NCBI GenBank assembly: GCA_003241385.1
Contig: QFPO01000008.1
Span: forward strand, 128,182-192,181
DNA length: 64,000 nt
Direction: 5' to 3'
From: Rhodanobacter denitrificans
Lineage (GTDB): Bacteria > Pseudomonadota > Gammaproteobacteria > Xanthomonadales > Rhodanobacteraceae
The position numbers and the translations under genes are program-made. Shown piece after piece: positions 25,277 through 33,793 of the stretch (positions within the stretch are counted from its first letter, which is position 1; the number at the start of each line of letters is the position of its first letter). The notes under the pieces were generated by a model. It was not told where the DNA came from and did not search any database. It saw nothing but the letters and a program-made list of their open reading frames with translations.

Positions 25277-26311
25277 CTACTCGTCCTCGTCCGCCGAGGT
25301 CAGGTGGATCGCGACCGCAGCGGCCGCGCTGCCGTCGGACCAGCGGCCGAACACCGGCCGCCGGCTGCGCTCGACGAAGCCGGCGGCACTCCAGCCGGCC
25401 AGGCGCGCGTCGGGGCCGGCGTACTCGACCGACACCGCGGCATGGCCGGCCTGTCGTGCGGCACGCAGCAGCGCCGCCACACGCGCATGGCCGATGCCGG
25501 TCGCGGCGTCGTCGGACCAGAAGTCGCGCACGTGCAGCACGCCGTCTTCGACCTGGCACGCGAACCAGGCGCGCAGGGCGCCGTCGGCGCCGGCCAGCAG
25601 CAGGTAGCGCGTCGTCGCCAGTGGCGAGGCGTCGAAGCGCCAGCGTGCGAATGCGGCATCGCGTACGCCGACCAGGCCGTCGCCTTTCGGCGAGGCCGAC
25701 CACAGCGCATCGAAACGCGCGTCGGCACGGTCGCTCCAGCTCGCGACGAGCCGTTCGCGCGGAGCCCGCACGGCGTCGACCGCGGCGCGGACGCGATCGA
25801 GCACGAAGCCGGCGAACGCGGCCAGCGGCCGCGGCAGGCGCCGCGCGAGATAGCCGGCATGGCGCAGCACGCGCGCGCGCCGCACGATCTCGCCGAGCCG
25901 GTCGTAGCCGACGCGCTTGAACACCGCGGCGGCCTTCGGATTCGGAAAGCCGTAGAGCAGGTCGAAGCGCTCGCCGCCGGCGCGCGCGAGCTCGCCCTGC
26001 AGCATCAGCGCGGGGCCGAGCGAACGATGCTCGGGCAGCACCGCCAGATCGACCAGCACGCCGGCCTCGATCGGCCGGCCGTCGCGCAGCATGCGGCGCG
26101 GACCGGCCGCGGCCGCGCCGACCGGCGCCGCGTCGGCGCCGTGCCGCAGCAGCCGCAGCAGCGGCGCGCCGAACGGGCACTGCGCGTAGAACCAGTCGTA
26201 CTTGGCCTGCATGCGCGCGTCCTGGCCGAGATTGCCGCGCCAGATGCCGAGCACGGTATCGCGATCGCACACGACGTCGCCGGCAGCGCCGGCATAGGCC
26301 GGCGCGTTCAC
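25277..26311 (-). CDS. GNAT-type acyltransferase of the exopolysaccharide locus
   Basis: A 344-residue cytosolic protein. The N-terminal half (about 75-160) has the GNAT beta-strand/loop L-V-D-L-A-V-L-P-E-H-R-S-L-G-P-A, where R/Q-x-x-G-x-A-style residues bind acyl-CoA pyrophosphate, then G-F-P-N-P-K-A-A-A-V-F-K-R-V-G-Y, a typical GNAT C-terminal motif. The second half (about 220-344) looks like another GNAT-like or FemAB-like domain (F-A-R-W-R-F near 245). GTG 26311 overlaps the stop of the NadE-like gene (GTGA), so it is translationally coupled and the last gene of that module. It probably acylates the polymer precursor or an activated intermediate. Family members of similar look occur in XrtA-type loci, from memory. 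Confidence 0.6.
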   Translation of the reverse strand: MNAPAYAGAAGDVVCDRDTVLGIWRGNLGQDARMQAKYDWFYAQCPFGAPLLRLLRHGADAAPVGAAAAGPRRMLRDGRPIEAGVLVDLAVLPEHRSLGPALMLQGELARAGGERFDLLYGFPNPKAAAVFKRVGYDRLGEIVRRARVLRHAGYLARRLPRPLAAFAGFVLDRVRAAVDAVRAPRERLVASWSDRADARFDALWSASPKGDGLVGVRDAAFARWRFDASPLATTRYLLLAGADGALRAWFACQVEDGVLHVRDFWSDDAATGIGHARVAALLRAARQAGHAAVSVEYAGPDARLAGWSAAGFVERSRRPVFGRWSDGSAAAAVAIHLTSADEDE

Positions 26312-27297
26312 GCGTGCAGGTCCAGCTCCGCGACCTCGCCGACCAGCACCGGCGGCCGGTGCAGGTACTGCGTCGTGCGCCGCTTGTTGCGGATGTCGGC
26401 GTAGACCGCCTCGGCCTGGTCGACGCCGATGCCGAGCGCGGCGGCCAGTTCGGACGCCGGCCGGTCGTGATTGAGCGCCCACAGCGCCAGATCCATCGAC
26501 CGGTACGGCAGCGCGAAGTAGAACTCGTCCTGGCCCTGCGCGAGGCTGTAGGTGTCGGTGGTCGGGATCGCCGCGCAGACGCGCTCGGGCAGGCCGAGGT
26601 GGCGCGCCATCGCGTAGACCTGGGTCTTGTACAGATGCGCGATCGGCTTGACGTCGGCCGAGCCGTCGCCGTTCTTGACGAAGAAGCCCTGGTCGTACTC
26701 GAGCCGGTTCGGCGTGCCGACCACGCCGTAGTTGAGGCGGTCGGCGTGGTAGTACTCCAGCGTCTTGCGGATGCGCTGCTTGAAATTGGTCGCCGCGACG
26801 ATCTGCAGGTACTCCGACAGGCCGAGCACGCGCTCGTGCGGCGTGCCGTCGGGCGCCTCGGCGACCAGCTTGAAGACGTTGATGCGCCCCTCGATGCCGC
26901 CGTCGATGACGATCTTGAAACGCCAGCCCTCGCCGTATTCAGGCAGGGCGCGGCGCACCGCGGCGTCGCGCGCCTCGTAGCAGCCGATCGCGGCCAGCGC
27001 CGGCGCGATGTCGACGGTCTCCACGCGCACGCCCAGGTGATCGGCCAGGATGCGCGCACGCACCGCGCTGTCGTCGGACGAATCGCGCTCGGGCAGGATC
27101 AGCGCGAACACGCGTTCGGGCCCGAGCGCGCGCACCGCCAGCGCGATGCTGCACGAGGAATCGATGCCGCCGGAGATCGCGACGACCAGGCCGCGCTTGT
27201 GCAGCACGCGGGCGGTGACCTCGCGCAGGCGCGCGGCGATGCGGTCGGCCTCGCGGCCGTAGTCCAGATCCAGTACGTCGAAGCTCAAAGCGCTCAC
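26308..27297 (-). CDS. NadE-like ATP-pyrophosphatase (NAD synthase family)
   Basis: A 329-residue protein with the PP-loop S-G-G-I-D-S-S (42-48), N-F-K-Q-R-I-R and Y-G-V-V-G-T-P-N-R-L-E-Y, all typical of the ammonia-dependent NAD synthase fold. It has no nitrilase (glutaminase) domain. In this fold the enzyme adenylates a carboxylate and transfers an amino group. Sitting between an acyl ligase and a GNAT gene, with GTGA overlaps at both ends (27294-27297 and 26308-26311), it is more likely to amidate a polymer building block than to serve general NAD synthesis. This is inference; NAD synthase itself remains possible. The upstream AsnB-like enzyme could be a second amidating partner. Confidence 0.7.
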   Translation of the reverse strand: MSALSFDVLDLDYGREADRIAARLREVTARVLHKRGLVVAISGGIDSSCSIALAVRALGPERVFALILPERDSSDDSAVRARILADHLGVRVETVDIAPALAAIGCYEARDAAVRRALPEYGEGWRFKIVIDGGIEGRINVFKLVAEAPDGTPHERVLGLSEYLQIVAATNFKQRIRKTLEYYHADRLNYGVVGTPNRLEYDQGFFVKNGDGSADVKPIAHLYKTQVYAMARHLGLPERVCAAIPTTDTYSLAQGQDEFYFALPYRSMDLALWALNHDRPASELAAALGIGVDQAEAVYADIRNKRRTTQYLHRPPVLVGEVAELDLHA

Positions 27298-28820
27298 GAG
27301 GCCTCCTGCGCGGCGGCGGGTTCGGTCAACAGGGCACGCCGGATCTTGCCGGACGCGGTTTTGGGCAGGGCCGCGACGAACTCGACCTGCTTGGGAATCT
27401 TGTAGGCGGCCAGGCGCGCGCGGCAATGCGCCTTGACGCGATCGGCGTCGGGCGCGGCGCCGGCGGCCGGCACGATCACGGCCTTGATCGCCTGGCCGAG
27501 CGTCGCGTCATCGATGCCGACCACGGCGACCTCGGCGACCTCGGGCAGCTCGGCGATCGCTTCCTCGACGTCGAGCGGATGCACGCGGTGCGCGCCGGTC
27601 TTGATCATGTCGCTGCGACGGCCGGCGAGGAACAGGAAGCCATCCTCGTCGAGCCGGCCCAGATCGCCGGTGCGCAGCCAGCCGTCCTGCAGCACCGCGG
27701 CGCTGGCGTCCGGATCGTGCCAGTAGCCGCTCATGACGCCGGGGCCCTGCGCCCAGACCTCGCCGTCGGCGCCGGGCGGCAGCGGGCGACCGGCCTCGTC
27801 GCGGATCGCGATGCGCACGCCGGGAATCGCCACGCCGGCCGATCCGGGCTTGTCGTCGAGACGATCGGGCGGGACATAGGTCAGCCGCGCGGTCGCCTCG
27901 GTCTGGCCGTACATCACGTACAGCGCCGTGCCGGGCAGGGCCGCGCGCAGCCGCGCGACCAGGGCCGGCGCCATCGCGCCGCCGGCCTGGGTCAGATAGC
28001 GCAGTGCCGACAGGTCGTAGTCGGCCAGCGGCACGCGATCGAGCAGCAGGGCGTAGGTCGAGGGCACGCCGGAGAAGCCGCTGGCGCGTTCGCGCGCGAG
28101 CGTCTCGACGATCAGATGCGGAAACACCAGGTTCGGCTCGATCACCAGGCGCGCGCCGACCGCCAGATGCGTATGCAGCACCGAGGCGCCGTAGGAGTAG
28201 TAGAACGGCAGGATCGAGACGATGCTGTCCTCGCCGGTCAGGCCCAGGTACGCGACGATCGCCTCGACGTTGGCCGCGAAATTGGCATGACTGAGCATCA
28301 CGCCTTTCGGCGCGCCGGTGGTGCCGGAGGTGTAGAGGATCGCGGCCAGCGCGAACGGGTCGACCGGTTCGAACGCGAGCGGCGCGGCCTCCAGCGCCTG
28401 CGTCCAGCCGGTTGCGCCGTTGGCGCCGGCGGCGTCGAGCACGACGCGCAGCGGCGGCGGATCGAGCCCGGCCGCCGCCTCGATCGCGTCGCGGCCGGCC
28501 GCCTCGTGCACGAGCACGCGCGCGCCGGCGTGGCGCAGCCACGGCGCGAAGTCGCGCGCGCGCGCCTGGGCGTTCAGCGGCACGACGGCGGCGCCGGCGA
28601 TCCAGGCGCCGTACCAGGCGATCGCCGCCTCGATGCGGTTGGGCAGAATCAGTGCGACGCGATCACCGGGCAGGCAGCCGGCCGCACGCAGAAAGCCGGC
28701 GAAGCGCCGTGCCGCGTCGACGAAGCCGGCATAGTCGATGCGCTGCGCGCCCTGCACGAGGGCGATGCGCCGCGGCTCGGACAGGGCGATCGCCGCGACC
28801 CGATCGGCGAGCGCGATCAT
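27294..28820 (-). CDS. AMP-forming acyl-CoA/acyl-ACP ligase
   Basis: A 508-residue ANL-superfamily enzyme with the P-loop Y-T-S-G-T-T-G-A-P-K-G (163-173), M-Y-G-Q-T-E-A-T-A near 300, T-G-D-L-G-R-L-D-E-D-G near 395 (the conserved Asp) and the catalytic Lys in K-T-A-S-G-K-I-R-R at about 490. It activates a carboxylic acid as acyl-AMP. Because a free-standing acyl carrier protein is encoded ten bases upstream, loading of that carrier is a likely function. The gene matches in length the exosortase-A-associated acyl-CoA ligases (about 515). Its stop overlaps the start of the NadE-like gene. Confidence 0.85.
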   Translation of the reverse strand: MIALADRVAAIALSEPRRIALVQGAQRIDYAGFVDAARRFAGFLRAAGCLPGDRVALILPNRIEAAIAWYGAWIAGAAVVPLNAQARARDFAPWLRHAGARVLVHEAAGRDAIEAAAGLDPPPLRVVLDAAGANGATGWTQALEAAPLAFEPVDPFALAAILYTSGTTGAPKGVMLSHANFAANVEAIVAYLGLTGEDSIVSILPFYYSYGASVLHTHLAVGARLVIEPNLVFPHLIVETLARERASGFSGVPSTYALLLDRVPLADYDLSALRYLTQAGGAMAPALVARLRAALPGTALYVMYGQTEATARLTYVPPDRLDDKPGSAGVAIPGVRIAIRDEAGRPLPPGADGEVWAQGPGVMSGYWHDPDASAAVLQDGWLRTGDLGRLDEDGFLFLAGRRSDMIKTGAHRVHPLDVEEAIAELPEVAEVAVVGIDDATLGQAIKAVIVPAAGAAPDADRVKAHCRARLAAYKIPKQVEFVAALPKTASGKIRRALLTEPAAAQEAS

Positions 28821-28830
28821 CGCCGGCAGC

Positions 28831-29079
28831 TCAGGCGGCGAGCCGGCGCGCCAGGAACGCGCTGATCGCGTCGATCGAATCGAAGTTCGCCGGCACCATC
28901 TCCTCCGGCGCGATGCGGATGCCGTGGGTCTCTTCGAGAAAGCCGATCAGCTCGAGGATGCCGGTCGAGTCGACGATGCCGGCACCGATCAGCGAGTCGC
29001 CGTCGGCCAGCGCGTTCGCGTCGTCCGTGAACAGGAAGTTCTTCAGCACAAACTGCCTGACCTGCTGCCGGTGATCCAT
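28831..29079 (-). CDS. Acyl carrier protein
   Basis: An 82-residue carrier protein with the phosphopantetheine-attachment serine in G-I-V-D-S-T-G (Ser38). The helix pattern Q-F-V-L-K-N-F-L-F ... L-E-L-I-G-F-L-E-E ... I-D-A-I-S-A-F-L follows the four-helix ACP fold. It starts the coupled ACP / ligase / NadE-like / GNAT module. Its cargo would be the acid activated by the ligase, later passed on within this module. The window has fabA and fabB elsewhere but no other ACP, so this one is dedicated to the locus, by context. Confidence 0.9.
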   Translation of the reverse strand: MDHRQQVRQFVLKNFLFTDDANALADGDSLIGAGIVDSTGILELIGFLEETHGIRIAPEEMVPANFDSIDAISAFLARRLAA

Positions 29080-29296
29080 GCCTTCCCCGCGTGTCGTTGC
29101 GAACGGGCGCGATTATGCCCGAACCCGATCGGCGCGACGGCACCGGCGGGAACGCCCTGCACCGCGCGATCGATGACGAGGAACGCCCGCGCAGGCCGAT
29201 CACCGATATCTCACGCGAGCGCGCACGCCGCCGGCGCGAGCGCGCGCCGGCCCGCGATCTCGGGTCGGCACCGCTCGGCCGCGTCCGGGCCGCTTC

Positions 29297-31231
29297 TCAG
29301 CCGCCGCGCAGTTCGCGTTCGAGCAGCAGCGTCGAGAGGATGCCGACGAAGGCCTGGTTGTCGGCGAAGCCGGTCGCGCGGCCGGCGCGGACCTTGGCGT
29401 AGAGCCGGCCGACCGCGTCGGCGTCGAACAGGCCGCTCGCGCGCAGGTTCGACTCCTCCAGCAGCGCTTCGACGTAGTCGAGCGGCCGCCCGTCGACGAC
29501 GAAGCTGGTGCTGTCCGGCGCCCGGTACGGCTGCTTGGTGCGCTGTGCGATGTCGGCCGGCAGCAGATCGGCCAGCGCCTTGCGCAGCAGGTACTTCTCG
29601 GTGAGGCCGCGGATCTTGTACGACGGCGGCAGCCGGTTCGCGAACTCGATCAGCGTGTGGTCCAGATACGGGAAGCGGCCCTCGATCGAGGCCGCCATCG
29701 CGACGCGATCGCCCTGCGAGGACAGCAGATAGCCGGCCAGCAGCGTCTTGGCCTCGACGTACTGGTCCTGTGCCAGCGGCGACCAGCGCCCGATACCGGC
29801 CGGCAGGCGCGATTCGACCAGGGCCAGCGGATCGCGCTCGGCCGCCGCGGCACGCAGTTCCGGCGACAGGAACGTCAGCGCGCGGCGCGAGGTGGTCCAG
29901 CGCGGCAGATGCGCGAACACGGGCCGGCCCAGGTGCTCGCGGCCCTGGCTGAAGAACGCGGCCGCGAACGCCGGATTGCCGACCGGCGAGTGCTCCAGAT
30001 AGCCGTAGAGACGCCCGAGCAGGGCCGGCCGCCAGCGCGACCCGGGCTGGCGCGCCCAGAACCGGCGCACCTTGGCTTCCTTGAACAGGTCGTAGCCGGC
30101 GAACACCTCGTCGGCCCCCTCGCCGGTCAGCACGACCGTGTAGCCGGCCTCGCGCACGGCGCCGGCCAGCAGCATCAGCGGCACCGCGGCGGTGCGCAGC
30201 ACCGGCGTCTCGGTATGCGCGATCAGCCGCGGAAACGCCTCGCCGATGCGGCGCCGGTCGATCTTCAGCGTCGTGTGCTCGGTGCCGAGATGGCGCACCA
30301 TCGCCAGCTGATGCGCGCTCTCGTCGAATTCCGGCTCGTCGAACGCGACCGAGAACGTGCGCACCGGCGTCGCCGTGAAGCTGCGGATCAGCGCGACGAT
30401 ACCGGACGAGTCGAGTCCGCCGCTCAGATACGCGCCGACCGGCACGTCGGCGCGCAGTTGCAGGCGCACCGCATCGACCAGGCGCTCGCGCAGCTCGGCC
30501 GCGGCCGCCTCGACGCCGGCGAAGCGCGCCGGCGCGGTGTCGGCGGCATCGGGAAACGTCCAGTCCCAGTAGCGCGTCAGCGTGCGGCGGCCGTCGTCCT
30601 CGATCGCGAGCAGATGGCCCGGCGGCAGGCTCGCGACCTCGGCGTGCACGGTGTCCGGATCGAGCGGCGCCCAGAAGCTGAAAGCCTGCACGAGGCCGGC
30701 CGGATCGAGCCGCGCGCGCTCGGGCAGCGCGGCGCGCAGCGCCTTGACCTCGGACGCGAACCAGAGCGCGCCGCGCGCCTGCGTGTAGTACAGCGGGCGG
30801 ATGCCGGCGCGGTCGCGCGCGAGCACGAGGCGGCGGCGCACCTGATCCCACAGCGCGATCGCGAACTGGCCGTTCAGGTGATCGACGAAGGCGTCGCCGT
30901 AGCGGTCGTACAGATGCACGATCACTTCGGTGTCCGACTGCGTGTAGAAGCGATGGCCGCGCGCCTCCAGGTCGGCGCGCAGCTCGACGTAGTTGAAGAT
31001 CTCGCCGTTGAACACGGTCCAGACCGTGCGCGCCGGGTTGTGGATCGGCTGCTGGCCGCCGGCCAGGTCGATGATCGACAGCCGCGCGTGGGCCAGGCCG
31101 ACGCCCTCGCCGACGTGGTAGCCGTAGCCGTCCGGGCCGCGGTGATGCAGCGTATGGATCATCGCCTCCAGCGTCGCGCGCGTCGGCTCGGCGCGCTGCG
31201 GGTTCCCTACGAATCCGGCGATTCCGCACAC
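29297..31231 (-). CDS. AsnB-type glutamine amidotransferase of the exopolysaccharide locus
   Basis: A 644-residue protein with an N-terminal Ntn glutaminase domain (M-C-G-I-A-G; Cys2 nucleophile; H-H-R-G-P-D-G at 29-35; F-N-G-E-I-F-N-Y at 74-81) and a C-terminal synthetase domain with the PP-loop S-G-G-L-D-S-S (270-276) and the later G-E-G-A-D-E-V-F-A-G-Y. It transfers the amide nitrogen of glutamine to an adenylated carboxylate. The length is close to the exosortase-A-associated amidotransferase group (about 630), longer than housekeeping AsnB. By context it probably makes uronamide or amino-acid amide groups on the polymer. It lies seven bases after a glycosyltransferase gene on the same strand. 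Asparagine synthesis cannot be excluded. Confidence 0.85.
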   Translation of the reverse strand: MCGIAGFVGNPQRAEPTRATLEAMIHTLHHRGPDGYGYHVGEGVGLAHARLSIIDLAGGQQPIHNPARTVWTVFNGEIFNYVELRADLEARGHRFYTQSDTEVIVHLYDRYGDAFVDHLNGQFAIALWDQVRRRLVLARDRAGIRPLYYTQARGALWFASEVKALRAALPERARLDPAGLVQAFSFWAPLDPDTVHAEVASLPPGHLLAIEDDGRRTLTRYWDWTFPDAADTAPARFAGVEAAAAELRERLVDAVRLQLRADVPVGAYLSGGLDSSGIVALIRSFTATPVRTFSVAFDEPEFDESAHQLAMVRHLGTEHTTLKIDRRRIGEAFPRLIAHTETPVLRTAAVPLMLLAGAVREAGYTVVLTGEGADEVFAGYDLFKEAKVRRFWARQPGSRWRPALLGRLYGYLEHSPVGNPAFAAAFFSQGREHLGRPVFAHLPRWTTSRRALTFLSPELRAAAAERDPLALVESRLPAGIGRWSPLAQDQYVEAKTLLAGYLLSSQGDRVAMAASIEGRFPYLDHTLIEFANRLPPSYKIRGLTEKYLLRKALADLLPADIAQRTKQPYRAPDSTSFVVDGRPLDYVEALLEESNLRASGLFDADAVGRLYAKVRAGRATGFADNQAFVGILSTLLLERELRGG

Positions 31232-31237
31232 GGGCGC

Positions 31238-32410
31238 TTACTCCTTCGATCGGGCGGTGGCGCCGCGCGCGTCGAGCGCTTCGCGGCAGGCGGTCAGCGT
31301 ATCGGCGGCGACCTCGCCCCAGCTGCGCGAGTAGCGGCGCGACAGCGCGGCCTCGTCCCAGTCGCGGTCGAGCACGGCCGCGAGCGCAGCGGCCAGCGCT
31401 GCGGCATCGCGCGGCGGCACCAGCACCGCGCAGCTCGCGTCGACGACCTCGGGCACGCCGCCGACCGGCGTCGACACCACCGGGCGGCCGCAGGCCAGCG
31501 CCTCGACCAGCACGTTCGGATGGCCTTCCGAATAGCTCGGCAGCGCGAGCAGATCGCAGGCCGCCATCCATTCGGCAACCTGCGGCGCGGCCTGTGCGCC
31601 GGCCAGGCGCAGCCCGCTGGCGGGATCGGCCGCGAGCGTCGCGAATTCGGCCTGCAGCGGCCCATCGCCGACCAGCACCCACTCGGCATGCGGTCGTGCG
31701 CAGCGCAGGCTGCGCATCGCCTCGGCCAGCTCGCGCAGGCCCTTCTCGGCGACCAGGCGGCCGACGTAGAGCACCAGCTCGGCATCGGCCGCGACGCCGA
31801 GTGCGGCGCGCGCCGCGGCGCGGTCGCGGCGGTGGAAGATCGCCGCGTCGCAGCCGTTGGCGACGACGCGGACGCGGGCCGGGTCGGCGCCGTAGTCGGC
31901 GACCGCGAGCCGTCCGAGATCGGCGCTGACGACGAGCAGGCGGTCGGCGCCGCGCACGACCGGCACGGTCAGCCGGCGGCTGATCGCGTCGCGCACGCGG
32001 ATGTCCGAGCCGCGCGCACCGGCGACGAACGGCACGCCGAGCCGGCGCGCGACGCGCTGCGCGCCGAACGCATCGGGGTACAGCCAGTACGACAGGATCA
32101 CATCGGGCCCAAACGCGCGCGCGCCGGCGGCGATCGCACGCGCGCAGAGCCAGCCGTTGAACGGCCGCGTCAGCGCCGGCAGCGCCGGATAGGTCGGCCA
32201 GGCCGCGTCGAGCTCGGTGACCGGCTCGCGCGGGTCCGGCGCGCGGTACAGATAGCTCGCCGGCTGCGCCCAGCGCGGATAGCGAGCGACCGGGCTCAGC
32301 ACGCGGACCGTCGCCAGCCGGGCCAGCTCGCGCAGGGTCTGATGGATCGGACGTCCGCGCGTGGGTTCGCCGGCCAGCGGAAACTGCGAGGTCACGACGA
32401 GTAGGCGCAT
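31238..32410 (-). CDS. GT4-family glycosyltransferase
   Basis: A 390-residue cytosolic or membrane-associated GT-B enzyme. M-R-L-L-V-V-T-S-Q-F-P-L opens the acceptor domain; the donor domain has V-G-R-L-V-A-E-K-G-L near residue 200 and the retaining-type E-x7-E motif S-E-G-H-P-N-V-L-V-E-A-L near 290. These are the usual features of GT4 sugar transferases such as WcaL-like enzymes. ATG 32410 is preferred; the open frame further upstream runs into the divergent acyltransferase promoter. Donor and acceptor are unknown. It is the first gene of the transcript leading into asnB and possibly the ACP module. Confidence 0.88.
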   Translation of the reverse strand: MRLLVVTSQFPLAGEPTRGRPIHQTLRELARLATVRVLSPVARYPRWAQPASYLYRAPDPREPVTELDAAWPTYPALPALTRPFNGWLCARAIAAGARAFGPDVILSYWLYPDAFGAQRVARRLGVPFVAGARGSDIRVRDAISRRLTVPVVRGADRLLVVSADLGRLAVADYGADPARVRVVANGCDAAIFHRRDRAAARAALGVAADAELVLYVGRLVAEKGLRELAEAMRSLRCARPHAEWVLVGDGPLQAEFATLAADPASGLRLAGAQAAPQVAEWMAACDLLALPSYSEGHPNVLVEALACGRPVVSTPVGGVPEVVDASCAVLVPPRDAAALAAALAAVLDRDWDEAALSRRYSRSWGEVAADTLTACREALDARGATARSKE

Positions 32411-32520
32411 GCGGTCGGCGACGGCGGCAGGGGCACGGCCGGCGATTGTAGCGAGTGTGCCGCCCGGCCGGGCCGCGACGGCCGGTCCGCGACGGCTCTG
32501 GCGCGCCGCCGGCACCCGCG

Positions 32521-32558
32521 TATGATGCGCGCCAACTGCGCCCCCCGGGCGCCCGGAG
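32521..32558 (+). promoter_or_regulatory. -10-like box and ribosome site of the acyltransferase gene
   Basis: TATGAT at 32521-32526 is a near-consensus -10 hexamer; GGAG at 32555-32558 is seven bases before GTG 32566 and supports that start. No good -35 was found. The 155-base region separates two divergent genes. Confidence 0.4.
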
Positions 32559-32565
32559 TGGCACC

Positions 32566-33591
32566 GTGCCGACCGCTTCGCCGCCCGAATCCCGCGTCGT
32601 CGAACTCGATGCGCTGCGCGGACTGGCCGCGCTCGCGGTCGTCGCCTACCACTACACGACCCAGTACGGCAAGCTCTACGGCCATCTCGGCACGCCGCCG
32701 CCGTCGTTCGCGTTCGGCAACTACGGCGTGCAGCTGTTCTTTCTGATCAGCGGCTTCGTGATCTTCATGACGCTCGAGCGCACGCGCTCGGCGACGGACT
32801 TCGTGGTCTCGCGCTTCTCGCGGCTGTTCCCGGCGTACTGGACCGCGATCGTGCTGAGCGCGCTGGTCGTCTACACGATCGGTATGCCGTCGCAGCGGCT
32901 GCCGTGGCGCGACGTGGTGCTCGACTTCACGATGATCCAGCAGGTGCTCGGCGCCGAGCACCTGGACGGCTCGTACTGGACGCTGGAGGTGGAGCTGTTC
33001 TTCTACGCGCAGATGCTCGGCTGGTTCGTGCTCGGCCTGCTCGGCCGGATCCGCTGGATCATCGTCGGCTGGCTGCTCCTGTCGGTCGCCTACGGCGTCG
33101 CCGAGCGGCACGGCGTGCATCTGTCCTACACGCTGCGCGAGCTGACGATCGCCCATCACATCCCGTTCTTCGCGATGGGCATCCTGTTCTACCGGCTGCG
33201 CACGCGGCCGGCGCAATGGCGCCTGGACGTCGCGCTGATCGCGCTGTGCCTGATCGCGATCGCGGTCGCCTATCCGCCTGTGTTCGCGCTGACCGCGGTG
33301 ATCTGCGCGGCGATCTTCACGCTGTTCGTGACCGGCCGCCTGCGCTGGCTGCGCGCGGCGCCGTTCGCGTTCTTCGGCACGATCTCCTACTCGCTGTACC
33401 TGCTGCACCAGGCGATCGGCTTCAGCCTGATCTGGCATTTCGAACAGGCCGGCCTGCCGGCGGGACGCGCCGCGCTGGTCGCGGCGGCCCTGGTCACGAT
33501 ACTGGCAACGGGCCTGACGTTCGCGGTCGAACGGCCGGCGATGCGGCTGATCCGCCAAGCCTGGAGAAAACGCCGCAGCGCGATCGCCTGA
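32566..33591 (+). CDS. Membrane O-acyltransferase (acyltransferase 3 / OafA-like)
   Basis: A 341-residue integral membrane protein of PF01757 type. It opens with E-L-D-A-L-R-G-L-A-A-L-A-V (the family's R-G-x-A-A motif), followed by Y-H-Y near residue 30 (catalytic-type His) and about ten hydrophobic segments. F-S-R-L-F-P-A-Y-W at about 85-93 is the second conserved motif. Such enzymes acetylate or otherwise acylate sugars during polysaccharide synthesis. It is the only plus-strand gene in the left part of the locus, divergent from the GT4 gene. GTG 32566 with GGAG upstream is the chosen start. Confidence 0.9.
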   Translation: MPTASPPESRVVELDALRGLAALAVVAYHYTTQYGKLYGHLGTPPPSFAFGNYGVQLFFLISGFVIFMTLERTRSATDFVVSRFSRLFPAYWTAIVLSALVVYTIGMPSQRLPWRDVVLDFTMIQQVLGAEHLDGSYWTLEVELFFYAQMLGWFVLGLLGRIRWIIVGWLLLSVAYGVAERHGVHLSYTLRELTIAHHIPFFAMGILFYRLRTRPAQWRLDVALIALCLIAIAVAYPPVFALTAVICAAIFTLFVTGRLRWLRAAPFAFFGTISYSLYLLHQAIGFSLIWHFEQAGLPAGRAALVAAALVTILATGLTFAVERPAMRLIRQAWRKRRSAIA

Positions 33592-33793
33592 GGCGTCGGC
33601 CTGGCGCGGGCCGCGGTTCGGCCACACACCGGGGCTGCGGCACTGGGCGCGTGCGGGGACGCCCCCGTGACGAAACGCGCCGGTGCGTACCGGTCGCGCC
33701 TTCAACAGGCCGCGACCGGCTGCGGGGCGATGCGGCCTCCATCGCGCCGGCGCGATGCACGCGCCGTCGCGCGATGCGCCCTGCCCGGCCCGC

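Noticed and set aside
29211..32564. Open frame of 1117 codons on the minus strand and one of 915 codons on the plus strand over the asnB and glycosyltransferase genes
   Set aside because: Both are shadows: no motif, extreme Arg/Ala or Asp/Gln/Val bias, while AsnB and GT4 in the true frame have all catalytic motifs.
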